NCBI RefSeq assembly: GCF_000764495.1
Contig: NZ_JRLB01000010.1
Location: forward strand, 43,807-107,806
Origin: Nitrincola sp. A-D6
GTDB taxonomy: Bacteria; Pseudomonadota; Gammaproteobacteria; Pseudomonadales; Balneatricaceae
Length of the DNA: 64,000 nucleotides
Reading direction: 5' to 3'
Shown here: piece by piece, positions 1-8,776 of the stretch
Layout of the letters: each line of letters opens with the position of its first letter
Position numbering within the stretch: position 1 is the stretch's first letter
Notes under the pieces: model-generated
Databases searched by the model: none
Told to the model about the DNA's origin: nothing
Seen by the model: the letters and a program-made list of their open reading frames with translations, nothing else
Made by a program: the position numbers and the translations under genes

Positions 1-147
1 CAACATCCACTCCGGCTCATTTTTTTTGCCAGAAATGAAGCGCACAACATCTTCATTCAAACCAGGAGGTAAGGTGTCAGACTCAACATCTGTATGAAAA
101 CCTGCTGCATACTCTTTCTTAATTAACTGCTCTACCTGTTCGGACAT
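1..147 (-). CDS. sufB: Fe-S cluster assembly protein SufB, N-terminal part (runs off the window)
   Basis: The first 49 residues are visible, starting MSEQVEQLI. The stretch LPPGLNEDVV followed by a lysine-rich segment and NEPEWML is the conserved N-terminus of SufB, the scaffold subunit of the SufBCD complex that builds Fe-S clusters in the cytoplasm. It starts 28 bp downstream of the iscS stop on the same strand, so it belongs to the iscR-iscS operon. The rest of the gene lies outside the window, so the catalytic part cannot be judged. Confidence 0.85.
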   Translation of the reverse strand, partial: MSEQVEQLIKKEYAAGFHTDVESDTLPPGLNEDVVRFISGKKNEPEWML

Positions 148-175
148 AACCAACCTCTATTCTCGCTAACCAGGG

Positions 176-1333
176 TCAGGCAGTGATACTGACCAATTTA
201 CTCACCACCTGCCGGAAATGGGCAACGGCAAAATCAACTTCTTCTACTGTGGTGAAACGACCAAAGCTAATCCGCAGGGATGCATGTGCCAGCGCATTCG
301 GCACACCTATTGCCTTCAACACATAACTGGGCTCCAGACTGGCAGACGTACAGGCCGAGCCTGTCGAGATAGCCAGATCTTTTAGCGCCATCAGCAACAA
401 CTCGCCATCAGCTTGTTCTACGCCGAGATTCAGATTGCCAGCGACGCGTTGCGTTAATGAGCCATGCACATGGATTCCCGGCAGATCTCGGACCCCCTCA
501 AGAAAGCGTGTCCGGATTCCTTGAATACGAGCGGACTCATCGGCCATCAACTCATTGGCCAGGCGAGCTGCCTCACCCATACCAACCAGCTGATGTGTTG
601 CCAGCGTACCCGAGCGCATCCCCCGCTCATGCCCACCACCGTGCATCTGCGCCTCTAACCGAACCCGAGGCTGTTGACGTACATACAAGGCACCCACACC
701 CTTTGGACCATAGAATTTGTGTGCTGAAAAGGACATCAGATCCACCGGCAACGCACTCAGATCGATGGGTAACTTACCCAGACTCTGCGCCGCATCAACA
801 TGAAACAACACGCCATGTTCACGACAGATATTACCTATAGCGGCGATATCATTAATCGTGCCTATCTCGTTATTCACCTGCATCAGGCTGACCAACAGCG
901 TATCTTCACGGATAGCCGCAGCCACCTGATCCGGCTGAATCAAGCCGTCAGAATCAGGGGTTAACCAGGTAACTTCGTAACCCTCTGACTCCAACTGACG
1001 CAAGGTATCGATAACGGCCTTATGCTCAATTACCGAACTGATCAGATGCTGCCCTTTACGCCGATGCTGATGCGCAGCCCCTTTCAAGGCCAGATTGTTG
1101 GATTCGGTTGCTCCCGAGGTCCAGACAATTTCACGCGGATCGGCACTAACCAACTCAGCAACCTGCTGACGCGCCGTTTCTACCGCCTCTTCAGCTTTCC
1201 AGCCGTAAATGTGAGACCGGGAAGCCGGATTGGCAAAATTTCCGTCCAACGTCAGGCAGGCCATCATTTTCTCGGCAACCCTGGGGTCAACCGGAGTTGA
1301 GGCTGCATAATCAAGATATACCGGCTTTCTCAT
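176..1333 (-). CDS. iscS: Cysteine desulfurase, IscS type (group I)
   Basis: PLP-dependent enzyme that takes sulfur from L-cysteine and hands it on as a persulfide to Fe-S scaffolds. The 385-residue product begins [15 protein letters not shown]; it has the PLP-lysine motif [12 protein letters not shown] near residue 200 and the mobile-loop cysteine in [16 protein letters not shown] near residue 325, which is the long-loop IscS pattern rather than SufS. The ATG at 1333 is preferred over the GTG one codon upstream. It lies 27 bp after iscR and is followed by sufB, so an IscS-type enzyme appears to feed a Suf scaffold. Confidence 0.93.
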   Translation of the reverse strand: MRKPVYLDYAASTPVDPRVAEKMMACLTLDGNFANPASRSHIYGWKAEEAVETARQQVAELVSADPREIVWTSGATESNNLALKGAAHQHRRKGQHLISSVIEHKAVIDTLRQLESEGYEVTWLTPDSDGLIQPDQVAAAIREDTLLVSLMQVNNEIGTINDIAAIGNICREHGVLFHVDAAQSLGKLPIDLSALPVDLMSFSAHKFYGPKGVGALYVRQQPRVRLEAQMHGGGHERGMRSGTLATHQLVGMGEAARLANELMADESARIQGIRTRFLEGVRDLPGIHVHGSLTQRVAGNLNLGVEQADGELLLMALKDLAISTGSACTSASLEPSYVLKAIGVPNALAHASLRISFGRFTTVEEVDFAVAHFRQVVSKLVSITA

Positions 1334-1359
1334 CACACCTTCACTGACACAAATTAAAT

Positions 1360-1845
1360 TCAGAGTCCGTTAGTTACATGAATATCACTGGCAATCATCT
1401 GCTCAGAACGTCGACCATCCTGGCGCTGAGAAACATCTTTAACATCCTGACGCTCCACCAGATCAGCCAGCGTTATACCGTTCAAAAAAGTATGTATCTG
1501 ATCACTCAGATCACACCACAGGTGATGGGTCAGACACACCTCACCAGACTGGCAGTCACCACGCTTATTGCAACCGGTAGCATCAACACTTTCATTTACC
1601 GCATCAATCACTTCAGCTACATTAATTTCGCGCTGAGAGCGCTTTAGCTGATAGCCACCACCCGGCCCACGCACACTGCCGACAAGATCATTGCGTCTCA
1701 ATTTAGCAAACAGCTGTTCCAGATATGACAGCGAAATACCCTGTCGCTCTGATATATCTGCCAAACTAATTGGTCCTTTACCTTCATGCAGAGCCAGATC
1801 CAGCATGGCTGTCACCGCATAACGTCCTTTCGTTGTTAACCGCAT
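1360..1845 (-). CDS. iscR: Rrf2-family Fe-S-sensing regulator IscR
   Basis: 161 residues beginning [18 protein letters not shown], the typical Rrf2 winged-helix start. Three cysteines and a histidine are arranged as [17 protein letters not shown] (about residues 92-108), matching the [2Fe-2S] ligands of IscR. It senses Fe-S supply and represses its own operon when holo. The gene is first in the iscR-iscS-sufB operon and has a strong sigma70-like promoter overlapping an IscR half-site upstream. The C-terminal tail after residue 130 is variable in the family. Confidence 0.93.
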   Translation of the reverse strand: MRLTTKGRYAVTAMLDLALHEGKGPISLADISERQGISLSYLEQLFAKLRRNDLVGSVRGPGGGYQLKRSQREINVAEVIDAVNESVDATGCNKRGDCQSGEVCLTHHLWCDLSDQIHTFLNGITLADLVERQDVKDVSQRQDGRRSEQMIASDIHVTNGL

Positions 1846-1877
1846 ATTTCACCTCACATCGCTTACATAATGTAGGG

Positions 1878-1910
1878 ATTATGCAAAAACCAACATAATT
1901 AGTCAACTAT
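1878..1910 (-). promoter_or_regulatory. iscR promoter with overlapping type 1 IscR half-site
   Basis: Reading leftwards there is TTGACT (1906-1901), a 17-nt spacer and CATAAT (1883-1878), a good sigma70 pair. The -35 box is embedded in ATAGTTGACT (1910-1901), which matches the left half of the type 1 IscR box consensus; the right half is degenerate. The placement fits autorepression by [2Fe-2S]-IscR. Sequence match only. Confidence 0.65.
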
Positions 1911-1960
1911 ATATCCTACTATTTTACTCAAGATTTGGATCACCCTTACAAATTCACCGA

Positions 1961-2734
1961 TCAGGGTTTAGCATCCTCTTCCACCGCGCCTTCAAAATCT
2001 TCTTTTTTCAGCTCCGGCAGTTGCTCATCACAGTACTCTGGTCGCAGGTCACAGAGCACATTGCCCATCTTGTCCATACGCTTATCCATGGCTTGCAGAT
2101 GATCCAGCATGCAGCCAATCGCATGAGCGACCGGATCAGAGACTTCATTACTGACGCCATAAGCATCAAAACCTACCTTATCGGCCATCTGCTGACGCTG
2201 CTCATCACTGGCATCATCCTCTGCACGCCTGACAATACGCCCCGGTATACCCACCACGGTGGCACCCGCAGGCACCGCTTTGGTCACAACCGCATTGGAA
2301 CCCACCTTAGCGCCTTCACCCACAGTAAATGGCCCAAGTATTTTAGCACCGGCACCCACGATGACATTATTTTCCAGGGTTGGATGACGCTTACCCTTAT
2401 TCCAGCTGGTACCACCGAGCGTCACCCCCTGATAAAGCGTGACATCATCACCGACTTCCGCCGTTTCACCGATCACCACTCCCATACCGTGGTCAATAAA
2501 AAAGCGTCGGCCTATCTGAGCACCCGGATGTATCTCAATACCGGTAGTCCAGCGGGCAAAATTCGACACCATACGCGCCAGCCACTTGAAATTACGTCGC
2601 CACAAGGCATTGGCCACCCGATGCCACCAGACAGCATGTAAACCCGGGTAGTTAGTAATTACTTCCAGAAAATTACGCGCCGCCGGATCTCTGTCAAACA
2701 CCGAGCGCACATCTTCCTTCAACCGCTCAAACAT
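1961..2734 (-). CDS. cysE: Serine O-acetyltransferase
   Basis: Transfers acetyl from acetyl-CoA to L-serine, the first step of cysteine synthesis. The 257-residue protein has the helical N-terminal SAT domain ([17 protein letters not shown] onward), then a left-handed beta-helix with hexapeptide repeats and the signature [17 protein letters not shown] near residue 97, plus [16 protein letters not shown]. The ATG at 2734 is chosen because GAGGAG sits about 8 nt upstream; it overlaps the trmJ end by 8 bp, implying translational coupling. The position next to iscR fits sulfur supply to Fe-S assembly. Confidence 0.93.
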   Translation of the reverse strand: MFERLKEDVRSVFDRDPAARNFLEVITNYPGLHAVWWHRVANALWRRNFKWLARMVSNFARWTTGIEIHPGAQIGRRFFIDHGMGVVIGETAEVGDDVTLYQGVTLGGTSWNKGKRHPTLENNVIVGAGAKILGPFTVGEGAKVGSNAVVTKAVPAGATVVGIPGRIVRRAEDDASDEQRQQMADKVGFDAYGVSNEVSDPVAHAIGCMLDHLQAMDKRMDKMGNVLCDLRPEYCDEQLPELKKEDFEGAVEEDAKP

Positions 2735-3496
2735 CGTTAGTCTCCTCACCCGTTATGCGGGGCTGTCTTGCCAGCACCTTATCTATAGCACTCAGGAATC
2801 CACGCATCACATTTACCTCTACCCTGTCCGGTACCGCGCGCAGAAACAGGCGGCGTAGCCGTGTCATTAACTGGCGCGGATTATCCGGATCGAGAAACTC
2901 CACCCCAACCAGAGTTTTCTCCAGATGCTCAAACAACAACTCCGTCTCGCGCGCATCAGCCAGATCAATATCCCAGCTGGTACCCCATTGCGGTGATGGC
3001 CCACGCTCACCCTCGAGGCTGGCGATACGCAACTCGTAAGCAATCACCTGCACCGCCGCCGCCACATTCAACGAACTAAAGTCAGGGTTAGTCGGAATAT
3101 GCACATGATGGTGACAACGATGCAACTCATCATTAGTCAAACCCCGGTCTTCACGACCAAACAGAATGGCCATGCGTTTACCCGGCTGCAAGTCGCATGC
3201 CACCGAGGCCATTTGCCTAGCGTAATGACTGGCCAGGGGATGTGGCGCTCACGCGCACTGGTCCCCACCACAAGATGACAATCTTCCAACGCCTCTTCCA
3301 ACGACTCAACAACCCTGGCTGAAGCCAGTAGATCCGTGGCCCCCGAGGCACGCGCATCCGCTTCAGGATCAGGAAAACGCTTAGGCGCAACCAGACACAG
3401 ATCAGTCAACCCCATATTTTGCATGGCACGCGCCACCCCGCCGATATTGCCCGGGTGGGTGGTATGAATCATGACAATACGTATCTGGTCCAACAT
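2727..3496 (-). CDS. trmJ: tRNA (Cm/Um32) 2'-O-methyltransferase TrmJ, reading frame broken by a 1-base shift
   Basis: SPOUT-class enzyme that methylates ribose at position 32 of tRNAs. The N-terminal part ([20 protein letters not shown], then [13 protein letters not shown]) ends near 3235; the remainder continues in another frame as [36 protein letters not shown] and [15 protein letters not shown], the SAM-knot end. The 770-bp span is one base short of 257 codons, so a single lost base around 3212-3245 explains the break. The start at 3496 (MLDQ) matches family length. The same kind of shift recurs throughout the window, so the gene is probably functional. Confidence 0.88.
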
Positions 3497-3631
3497 AGCT
3501 CGACATTTCCAGCAAAAAAACAAGGCCGGTATAATAGCAGATAACGATTAGGTAAGTGCAGAGATGCTGACAGATGATCTGTTTATGCACGAAATGGGGA
3601 AAGTTTTGCAGTTCAAGGAGGCTGCCCCCTG

Positions 3632-4012
3632 CTATATGCTTTTCTTGGCAATATATCTGACATTCACCAAACCTTCGAAGTCGCTATCCTGTGTCCAGAT
3701 AACGGCGGAATACTTTTGGCCTGTAGCGAAAATAATACTGTCAGCGAGGGGTAATTTGTGAAGAACACCAAATTTGGCAGCATCCATTGCGAGCTCTGAA
3801 TCCAAAGGGATCACTTTGCCTTGCTTCATGTGAGCGGTAACAATCAGGGCGGCCTCTTCACCGCGCTGCCGCAGCACATTTTTAAAAACCTCTGTTATTG
3901 TGATACTGGGCACGAGCAGTTCAGATAACTCTTCAATAGGTTCGGCAAATACTGCTGAATTACTATCACCAGCAAAATACGACAACCAGGCAGACGAATC
4001 TACTACATTCAT
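3632..4012 (-). CDS. vapC: VapC-type PIN-domain toxin
   Basis: 126 residues starting MNVVDSSAWLSYFAGD, with PIN-domain acidic residues at D5, E40 (ITITEVFKN), D91 (LPLADSIIFATG) and D109 (IWTQDSDFEGL), the four-acid Mg2+ site of VapC ribonucleases. It overlaps the upstream antitoxin by 4 bp (ATGA), the usual toxin-antitoxin arrangement. It is the first gene of the island beyond trmJ. The RNA target cannot be told from sequence. Confidence 0.88.
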   Translation of the reverse strand: MNVVDSSAWLSYFAGDSNSAVFAEPIEELSELLVPSITITEVFKNVLRQRGEEAALIVTAHMKQGKVIPLDSELAMDAAKFGVLHKLPLADSIIFATGQKYSAVIWTQDSDFEGLVNVRYIAKKSI

Positions 4013-4215
4013 ACCCGGTCTTCATCCCTGAGCACTGTCGTATCTATGCTGTTCAGAAAGCCCCTCAAGTCCTTCATAGGCTTAAGAGGAATCAATTCAA
4101 TTCTCCCCTGATAAGACATGATCTGGAGTTTTTGGCCAGAAATAATCCCCATAGATTCACGAATTTCTTTAGGTATTACAATCTGATACTTCGGTGAAAC
4201 TGTTACAGCTGTCAT
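4009..4215 (-). CDS. vapB: AbrB/MazE-fold antitoxin of the VapB type
   Basis: 68 residues. The N-terminal swapped-hairpin motif VSPKYQIVIPKEIRESMGI followed by GQKLQI is the SpoVT/AbrB DNA-binding fold. The C-terminal tail with LRGFLNSID and acidic residues would wrap the PIN toxin. It directly precedes vapC with a 4-bp overlap. Two TATCGATA palindromes upstream are candidate operator sites. Confidence 0.88.
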   Translation of the reverse strand: MTAVTVSPKYQIVIPKEIRESMGIISGQKLQIMSYQGRIELIPLKPMKDLRGFLNSIDTTVLRDEDRV

Positions 4216-4224
4216 AATAGCACC

Positions 4225-4263
4225 TATCGATACAAGATTGGTATTACGATAGCCCTATCGATA
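4225..4263. promoter_or_regulatory. Paired TATCGATA palindromes upstream of vapB, candidate operator
   Basis: The 8-bp palindrome TATCGATA occurs at 4225-4232 and again at 4256-4263, 31 bp apart (about three helical turns), just upstream of the antitoxin start. VapB antitoxins bind such paired palindromes to repress their own operon. Inference from position and symmetry. Confidence 0.45.
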
Positions 4264-4415
4264 TAGTCAGTCAAGACACATAACATCGCTGTTGAATGGT
4301 AGCTTTGGATAGAGATAAAGGCGGGCCAACCCATATGAGCAAATACAATCACGCCGTCATAGAGGTTGTTGATGAAGCCTCGTGAAGCTGTCGTTGCGCT
4401 TCAGGAAGAAAAACG

Positions 4416-4698
4416 TCCCCGGGTTCCTCATTAGGCGGCGCCCGTCCGAAAACCAGCCTACGACATTAACCCTGTCACGCCCTCAAATGGATTGCATTTG
4501 AACATTACTGATGGTGACAACAGCTTAAACTACGACCTCGCGATGCAGGTGATCGATTTTTTTCAACTGGAAAAAAACGAAGCCGTAAAAAATAAAAATG
4601 AGGTATTAGCAAGTGTTCGTCAATGGGAGTCTGTTGCCAAAAGCATTGGAATCAGACGAGGTGAGCAGCAATTGATGTCACCTGCATTTAATGTTTAA
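4416..4698 (+). pseudogene. hipA relic: two HipA segments joined by an internal deletion
   Basis: Two pieces of a HipA-family kinase lie side by side in different frames. From 4416 one frame encodes SPGSSLGGARPKT, the mid-protein glycine-rich motif. From about 4453 another frame encodes PAYDINPVTPSNGLHLNIT and continues to residues matching the HipA C-terminus (WESVAKSIGIRRGEQQLMSP). In an intact HipA these are separated by well over 100 residues including the catalytic core, so the middle and the N-terminus are gone. No HipB is seen. A dead remnant of a toxin-antitoxin locus. Confidence 0.7.
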
Positions 4699-4752
4699 CG
4701 GGCCATCAGAACTGACAGTGCCGTGCGAGAGGAAGGCAACCAGATCCAGGGA

Positions 4753-5301
4753 TTAGTCAGAGGAGCTAGAATCGTCCTTTTTTATATTTTTGCTATTATG
4801 ATTTATATTCATCAGATAAACAGATGCTGCTAACGCTAAAACCGATAAAGCCAGATATATTGCATCCAATGGAGTGGAAAACCGGATATCCACTACTGCT
4901 CTGAAAAATTCGATTATAACAGCAAGAATCACTACCCGTACGATCTTGTCCTTCAACTCATCAAATGTTTGGATATTGAAAGGATGAGCAATACCACTTT
5001 CTTCCGATTCGTCAATCGGTGAAATAAAGAGCCTGTATGCTCCTGCACCAAATATAAGCAAAACTACTGCTACCAAATAGATATCAACAGCTAGAATTAT
5101 ATCGGTGATAATAAATTCATGGATATCCTGACCGCCTTTTCCAATATAATACTCAAACGTCATCCTTGCTACCTTAAAAATATCCATGGTACCAACAATA
5201 AAAAGTACCAGGGAACCTAGCAAGCTAGAAACAACCGCGATCAGAATCAAAAATCTTGAATTCCACAGTATTTTTTCGAGAATAGTTTCGAACTGCTTCA
5301 T
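4753..5301 (-). CDS. UPF0114/YqhA-family inner-membrane protein
   Basis: 182 residues with about four hydrophobic segments: near residues 15-37, 65-90, 122-140 and 148-165. The central stretch RLFISPIDESEES, followed by FDELKDKIVRVVILAVI, matches the YqhA/UPF0114 family. Function is unknown; the C-terminus is a lysine/serine/aspartate-rich tail. The ATG at 5301 is taken over a TTG three codons upstream. It stands alone in the island, with no clear operon partner. Confidence 0.72.
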   Translation of the reverse strand: MKQFETILEKILWNSRFLILIAVVSSLLGSLVLFIVGTMDIFKVARMTFEYYIGKGGQDIHEFIITDIILAVDIYLVAVVLLIFGAGAYRLFISPIDESEESGIAHPFNIQTFDELKDKIVRVVILAVIIEFFRAVVDIRFSTPLDAIYLALSVLALAASVYLMNINHNSKNIKKDDSSSSD

Positions 5302-5445
5302 CGTTAACAACCCTTATAAACCTGGCAAAAAATACTCGAACATATGTTTCATAACAACAACGCACCACCTATACAGCGGCTATAGATAGAGCGACGCATC
5401 GGACTGTCGTTCTTTGGCTTAATTATCTCGATAAAGCTGGAAAGA

Positions 5446-5468
5446 TCAAGGTGGCTGACCCCTTGATC
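5446..5468. repeat. Single copy of a GTGGCTGACCCC repeat, left of brnTA
   Basis: A 23-bp copy of the element found tandemly at 6069-6132. The outer bases TCAAGG and CCTTGA form a 6-bp inverted repeat around TGGCTGACC. It lies 5 bp beyond the brnA stop, so copies bracket the brnTA module. Confidence 0.75.
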
Positions 5469-5472
5469 TACA

Positions 5473-5742
5473 CTAATGTGCGCTGCCTGCGGCGTCACCA
5501 TTCAGCGGCTTATTAGCAGCTTCTGCTTGAAGACGCTCAACCAGCCACACCTTAATAATTGATTGGCGTGTAACACCAATTCGCGCAGCTTCACGATCTA
5601 ACGACTCTACAACCCATGCCGGAAAATCAACGTTAATTCGTTTTTGCTCTTGGTTTACTTGGCGAGCAGTGGTTAAATCGAGGTCATCAACAATATCATC
5701 TTGATCTTCCTCAAATTTTTCATCGAAGTTTTTAGCTTTCAT
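5473..5742 (-). CDS. brnA: BrnA-type CopG/ribbon-helix-helix antitoxin
   Basis: 89 residues from MKAKNFDEKFEED. The C-terminal half, with NVDFPAWVVESLDREAARIG and VTRQSIIKVWLVERLQ, is the BrnA ribbon-helix-helix DNA-binding region; the acidic N-terminus is the usual toxin-contacting part. The ATG at 5742 is preferred to one 3 codons upstream because MKAK is the family start and it overlaps the end of brnT by 11 bp. With the toxin gene apparently broken, the antitoxin may persist as an orphan. Confidence 0.85.
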   Translation of the reverse strand: MKAKNFDEKFEEDQDDIVDDLDLTTARQVNQEQKRINVDFPAWVVESLDREAARIGVTRQSIIKVWLVERLQAEAANKPLNGDAAGSAH

Positions 5743-5995
5743 AGAGCTCAACCTCCTTCTTGCGGGAGCGCCTGACTGAAATCAAACGTATACGACCTTC
5801 CCTATAGGTGACGACAGCTGACCAGTGTTTTTTACCAATCTTACCTATCAGCACGAACCTTGGCTCATCCTCTGATTTAGCACGGATTTCCAACAAGTAT
5901 GGATCTCTTCACAGCGATTGAGCTGTAGCAAAATCAATGCCGTGCTTATCGAAATTAACCTGACTTTTGGTTTCGTCAAATTCAAACTCATCCAT
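5732..5995 (-). pseudogene. brnT: BrnT-type RNase toxin with an in-frame TGA at codon 29
   Basis: Translated through one stop, the 87-codon frame gives MDEFEFDETKSQVNFDKHGI, then DFATAQSL, stop, RDPYLLEIRAKSEDEPRF, and after VLIGKIGKK the segment HWSAVVTYREGRIRLISVRR. This is a full BrnT toxin. The TGA (complement of 5909-5911) stands where BrnT proteins usually carry tryptophan, so it is one base from TGG. It ends inside brnA in the usual toxin-first order. Unlike most defects in this window it is a substitution, not an indel, so it may be a real inactivation. Confidence 0.8.
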
Positions 5996-6068
5996 GAGTA
6001 TAAATTATCCCTTTTTTACTCAATCCGCAAGAACGCTCTCTGCATTGGGTAGCGCTTTAAAAATCACC

Positions 6069-6148
6069 TTTAAAGTCCAAGGTGGCTGACCCCTTGATCG
6101 TTTAAAGTCCAAGGTGGCTGACCCCTTGATCGTTTGACCCTTTGATCG
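6069..6148. repeat. Two tandem 32-bp repeats plus a partial third copy, right of brnTA
   Basis: Identical 32-bp units occupy 6069-6100 and 6101-6132, each containing CCAAGGTGGCTGACCCCTTG. A shortened derivative (TTTGACCCTTTGATCG) follows to 6148. The core equals the copy at 5446-5468. There are no spacers, so it is not a CRISPR. Such palindromic units are typical of REP-like mobile repeats. Confidence 0.8.
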
Positions 6149-6219
6149 CATGCACACTTTTGGAGTAGAGATGAAAGAAAAATGGAAAGGGCGTCACAAA
6201 ACCTGCTATTAGTAGTGAC

Positions 6220-7092
6220 TCATGTTAATAAGTCTTGACAAACCTCGTTAAAAACCATATCAAATTCTTCTGGGCCGGAGAAATAGTGTTGTATTTGCTC
6301 ATCATTCATTAGTTGGCTGTAAATTTTTTTTCTTATTTCTGGTAAATTCTTCTTACTAATCGAATAATTGATTGATGAATTATTTAATGATGAATTATTG
6401 ATTGTTTTTTTAATCAAGTTTTTCATTACCATGTATAATTTTTCTGATGGATACCTTCCATAAAAAGCGGGTTCAATAGAGTGAAATCTGTCATTGTACA
6501 TTAACGTCTGTCTATGAACGCTCTTCTTCAAATCACGAAGCTCTTCTATGATAAAGTCCTCTTTTGAAACTTCTTTCGTATCCAATTTTGCAACTGTAAA
6601 AGTCCCGAAATGCTTCAAAAAAGCTGTGTAATTTGCATCTTCTTTAGACTTCCGTAAAGTAGCTTTAACTTTTTCTTTCAATGCTTCTTTAAAGTCTACT
6701 ATTTTGGAAAAACGCAAATCTCGAGGGTACTCTAAGTGTTCAATAGGAGATGTATCAAAGGAGTATGCGGTTTTATCATCTTTCACAATTATAGTGGGTT
6801 TATCGAAAGCCAGCCTCATACCAAGTTCAAACATTACATTAGGGTTTTTCCCACTTACATCACATACAACGATTGGGTTTTCATACAAATTTTGGATTAT
6901 TCTTTTCTGAATTATTCCAACATCATCAGCGTAGCTAACCAAGTTAGCTTTGAAACCTGCAGACTCAACCGACTCAGTAAGAATTTCTTTTACGTCTGAC
7001 CAGTGTTGCTCATTACATCCATCTATAGAGGATATGGGCATTACTAGACCACAACATAGTTCTTCGGTGGGTATAACTTCTTCCACAGCCAT
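6220..7092 (-). CDS. Nucleoside 2-deoxyribosyltransferase-like (TIR-like fold) protein of unknown function
   Basis: 290 residues. The N-terminal 130 residues look like a Rossmann-type nucleoside 2-deoxyribosyltransferase-like domain: CCGLVMPISSIDG, IIQKRIIQNLYENP, then VVCDVSGKNPNVMFELGMRL and FDKPTIIVKDD. The glutamate of FELG is where the family keeps its catalytic acid. After that come YSFDTSPIEHLEYPRDLRFS, a charged helical stretch and an unrecognised C-terminal part with an asparagine/serine-rich segment. The start at 7092 is chosen because AAGGA lies 8 nt upstream of that ATG. The gene is clearly AT-richer than the core genome, stands alone, and is island cargo; a stress or anti-phage effector role is possible but unproven. 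Confidence 0.6.
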   Translation of the reverse strand: MAVEEVIPTEELCCGLVMPISSIDGCNEQHWSDVKEILTESVESAGFKANLVSYADDVGIIQKRIIQNLYENPIVVCDVSGKNPNVMFELGMRLAFDKPTIIVKDDKTAYSFDTSPIEHLEYPRDLRFSKIVDFKEALKEKVKATLRKSKEDANYTAFLKHFGTFTVAKLDTKEVSKEDFIIEELRDLKKSVHRQTLMYNDRFHSIEPAFYGRYPSEKLYMVMKNLIKKTINNSSLNNSSINYSISKKNLPEIRKKIYSQLMNDEQIQHYFSGPEEFDMVFNEVCQDLLT

Positions 7093-7267
7093 ATTGTCCA
7101 TCCTTATTTTATCACTAACATTTATATCGCCGCCCAAAGATCACTATCACAATTTACCCACACAGAAGCAAGCATCTGACAAATATAACCACACTATACT
7201 TGATAACTGTAGTGGCATAGTTAATTTGGCCACCTAATTAGAGGTGCTATCATGCACCAAGAGATGA

Positions 7268-8460
<1,193 letters not shown>

Positions 8461-8497
8461 CCACTACAAACTGATGTTTTCGGCACGGACTCTCAGC

Positions 8498-8650
8498 GGG
8501 GTGGTGGTATCGCTTTGCTGTGACCGTCAGCCGCCGGGCCGAAAAATGCTCCTGCATTTTCGGCATTTCCGCCGTCCATGGCGGTCAAGGCGGCTGCCGA
8601 GCGATCAGGATGATGCACAGGGTGTCACAGCAAAGCGATACCACCACCCC
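8498..8650. repeat. 153-bp palindromic element with perfect 27-bp arms and nested hairpins
   Basis: The 27-bp arms at 8498-8524 and 8624-8650 are perfect inverted repeats (outer bases GGGGTGGTGGTATCGCTTTG). Between them are a hairpin from CCGAAAAATGC and GCATTTTCGG and another from CCGCC/GGCGG around GTCCAT. The inner part closely resembles the spacer repeat after valS (42843-42935), so this is a dispersed repeat family. It fills most of the 308-bp gap between the IS3 end and suhB; no gene is seen there. Confidence 0.85.
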
Positions 8651-8732
8651 AGCCAAGCACGAGCAAGAACACCAAGAAACAGCAGGCAGGTGAAAAAAAC
8701 CCACATGAATAGATAAGCAACCGCCACTTCAG

Positions 8733-8738
8733 TATAAT
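8733..8738 (+). promoter_or_regulatory. Putative suhB -10 box TATAAT
   Basis: A consensus TATAAT lies 39 bp upstream of the suhB ATG. The matching -35 (TAGATA at 8710-8715, 17-nt spacing) is weak. Confidence 0.4.
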
Positions 8739-8776
8739 GGCGCTTTGCTCTTGAACAAAACTGGACGCTTAACCTG

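Noticed and set aside
457..840. Open frame on the plus strand inside iscS
   Set aside because: It lies antisense within a well-conserved gene, has no ribosome site and no plausible protein features.
2021..2641. Long plus-strand frame opposite cysE
   Set aside because: Shadow of the conserved cysE reading frame; histidine/threonine-rich composition typical of antisense frames.
3530..3535. TATAAT on the plus strand upstream of trmJ as a stranded suhB promoter
   Set aside because: The matching -35 is poor and the match could be chance; kept out of the features.
5909..5911. TGA as selenocysteine or Trp recoding in brnT (and at 8008-8010 in orfB)
   Set aside because: No SECIS-like stem follows, neither family uses selenocysteine, and other genes here use TGA as a normal stop.
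6069..6132. Two identical 32-bp units resembling CRISPR repeats
   Set aside because: The units are directly adjacent with no spacer, there are no further copies in series and no cas genes; a related single copy flanks brnA.
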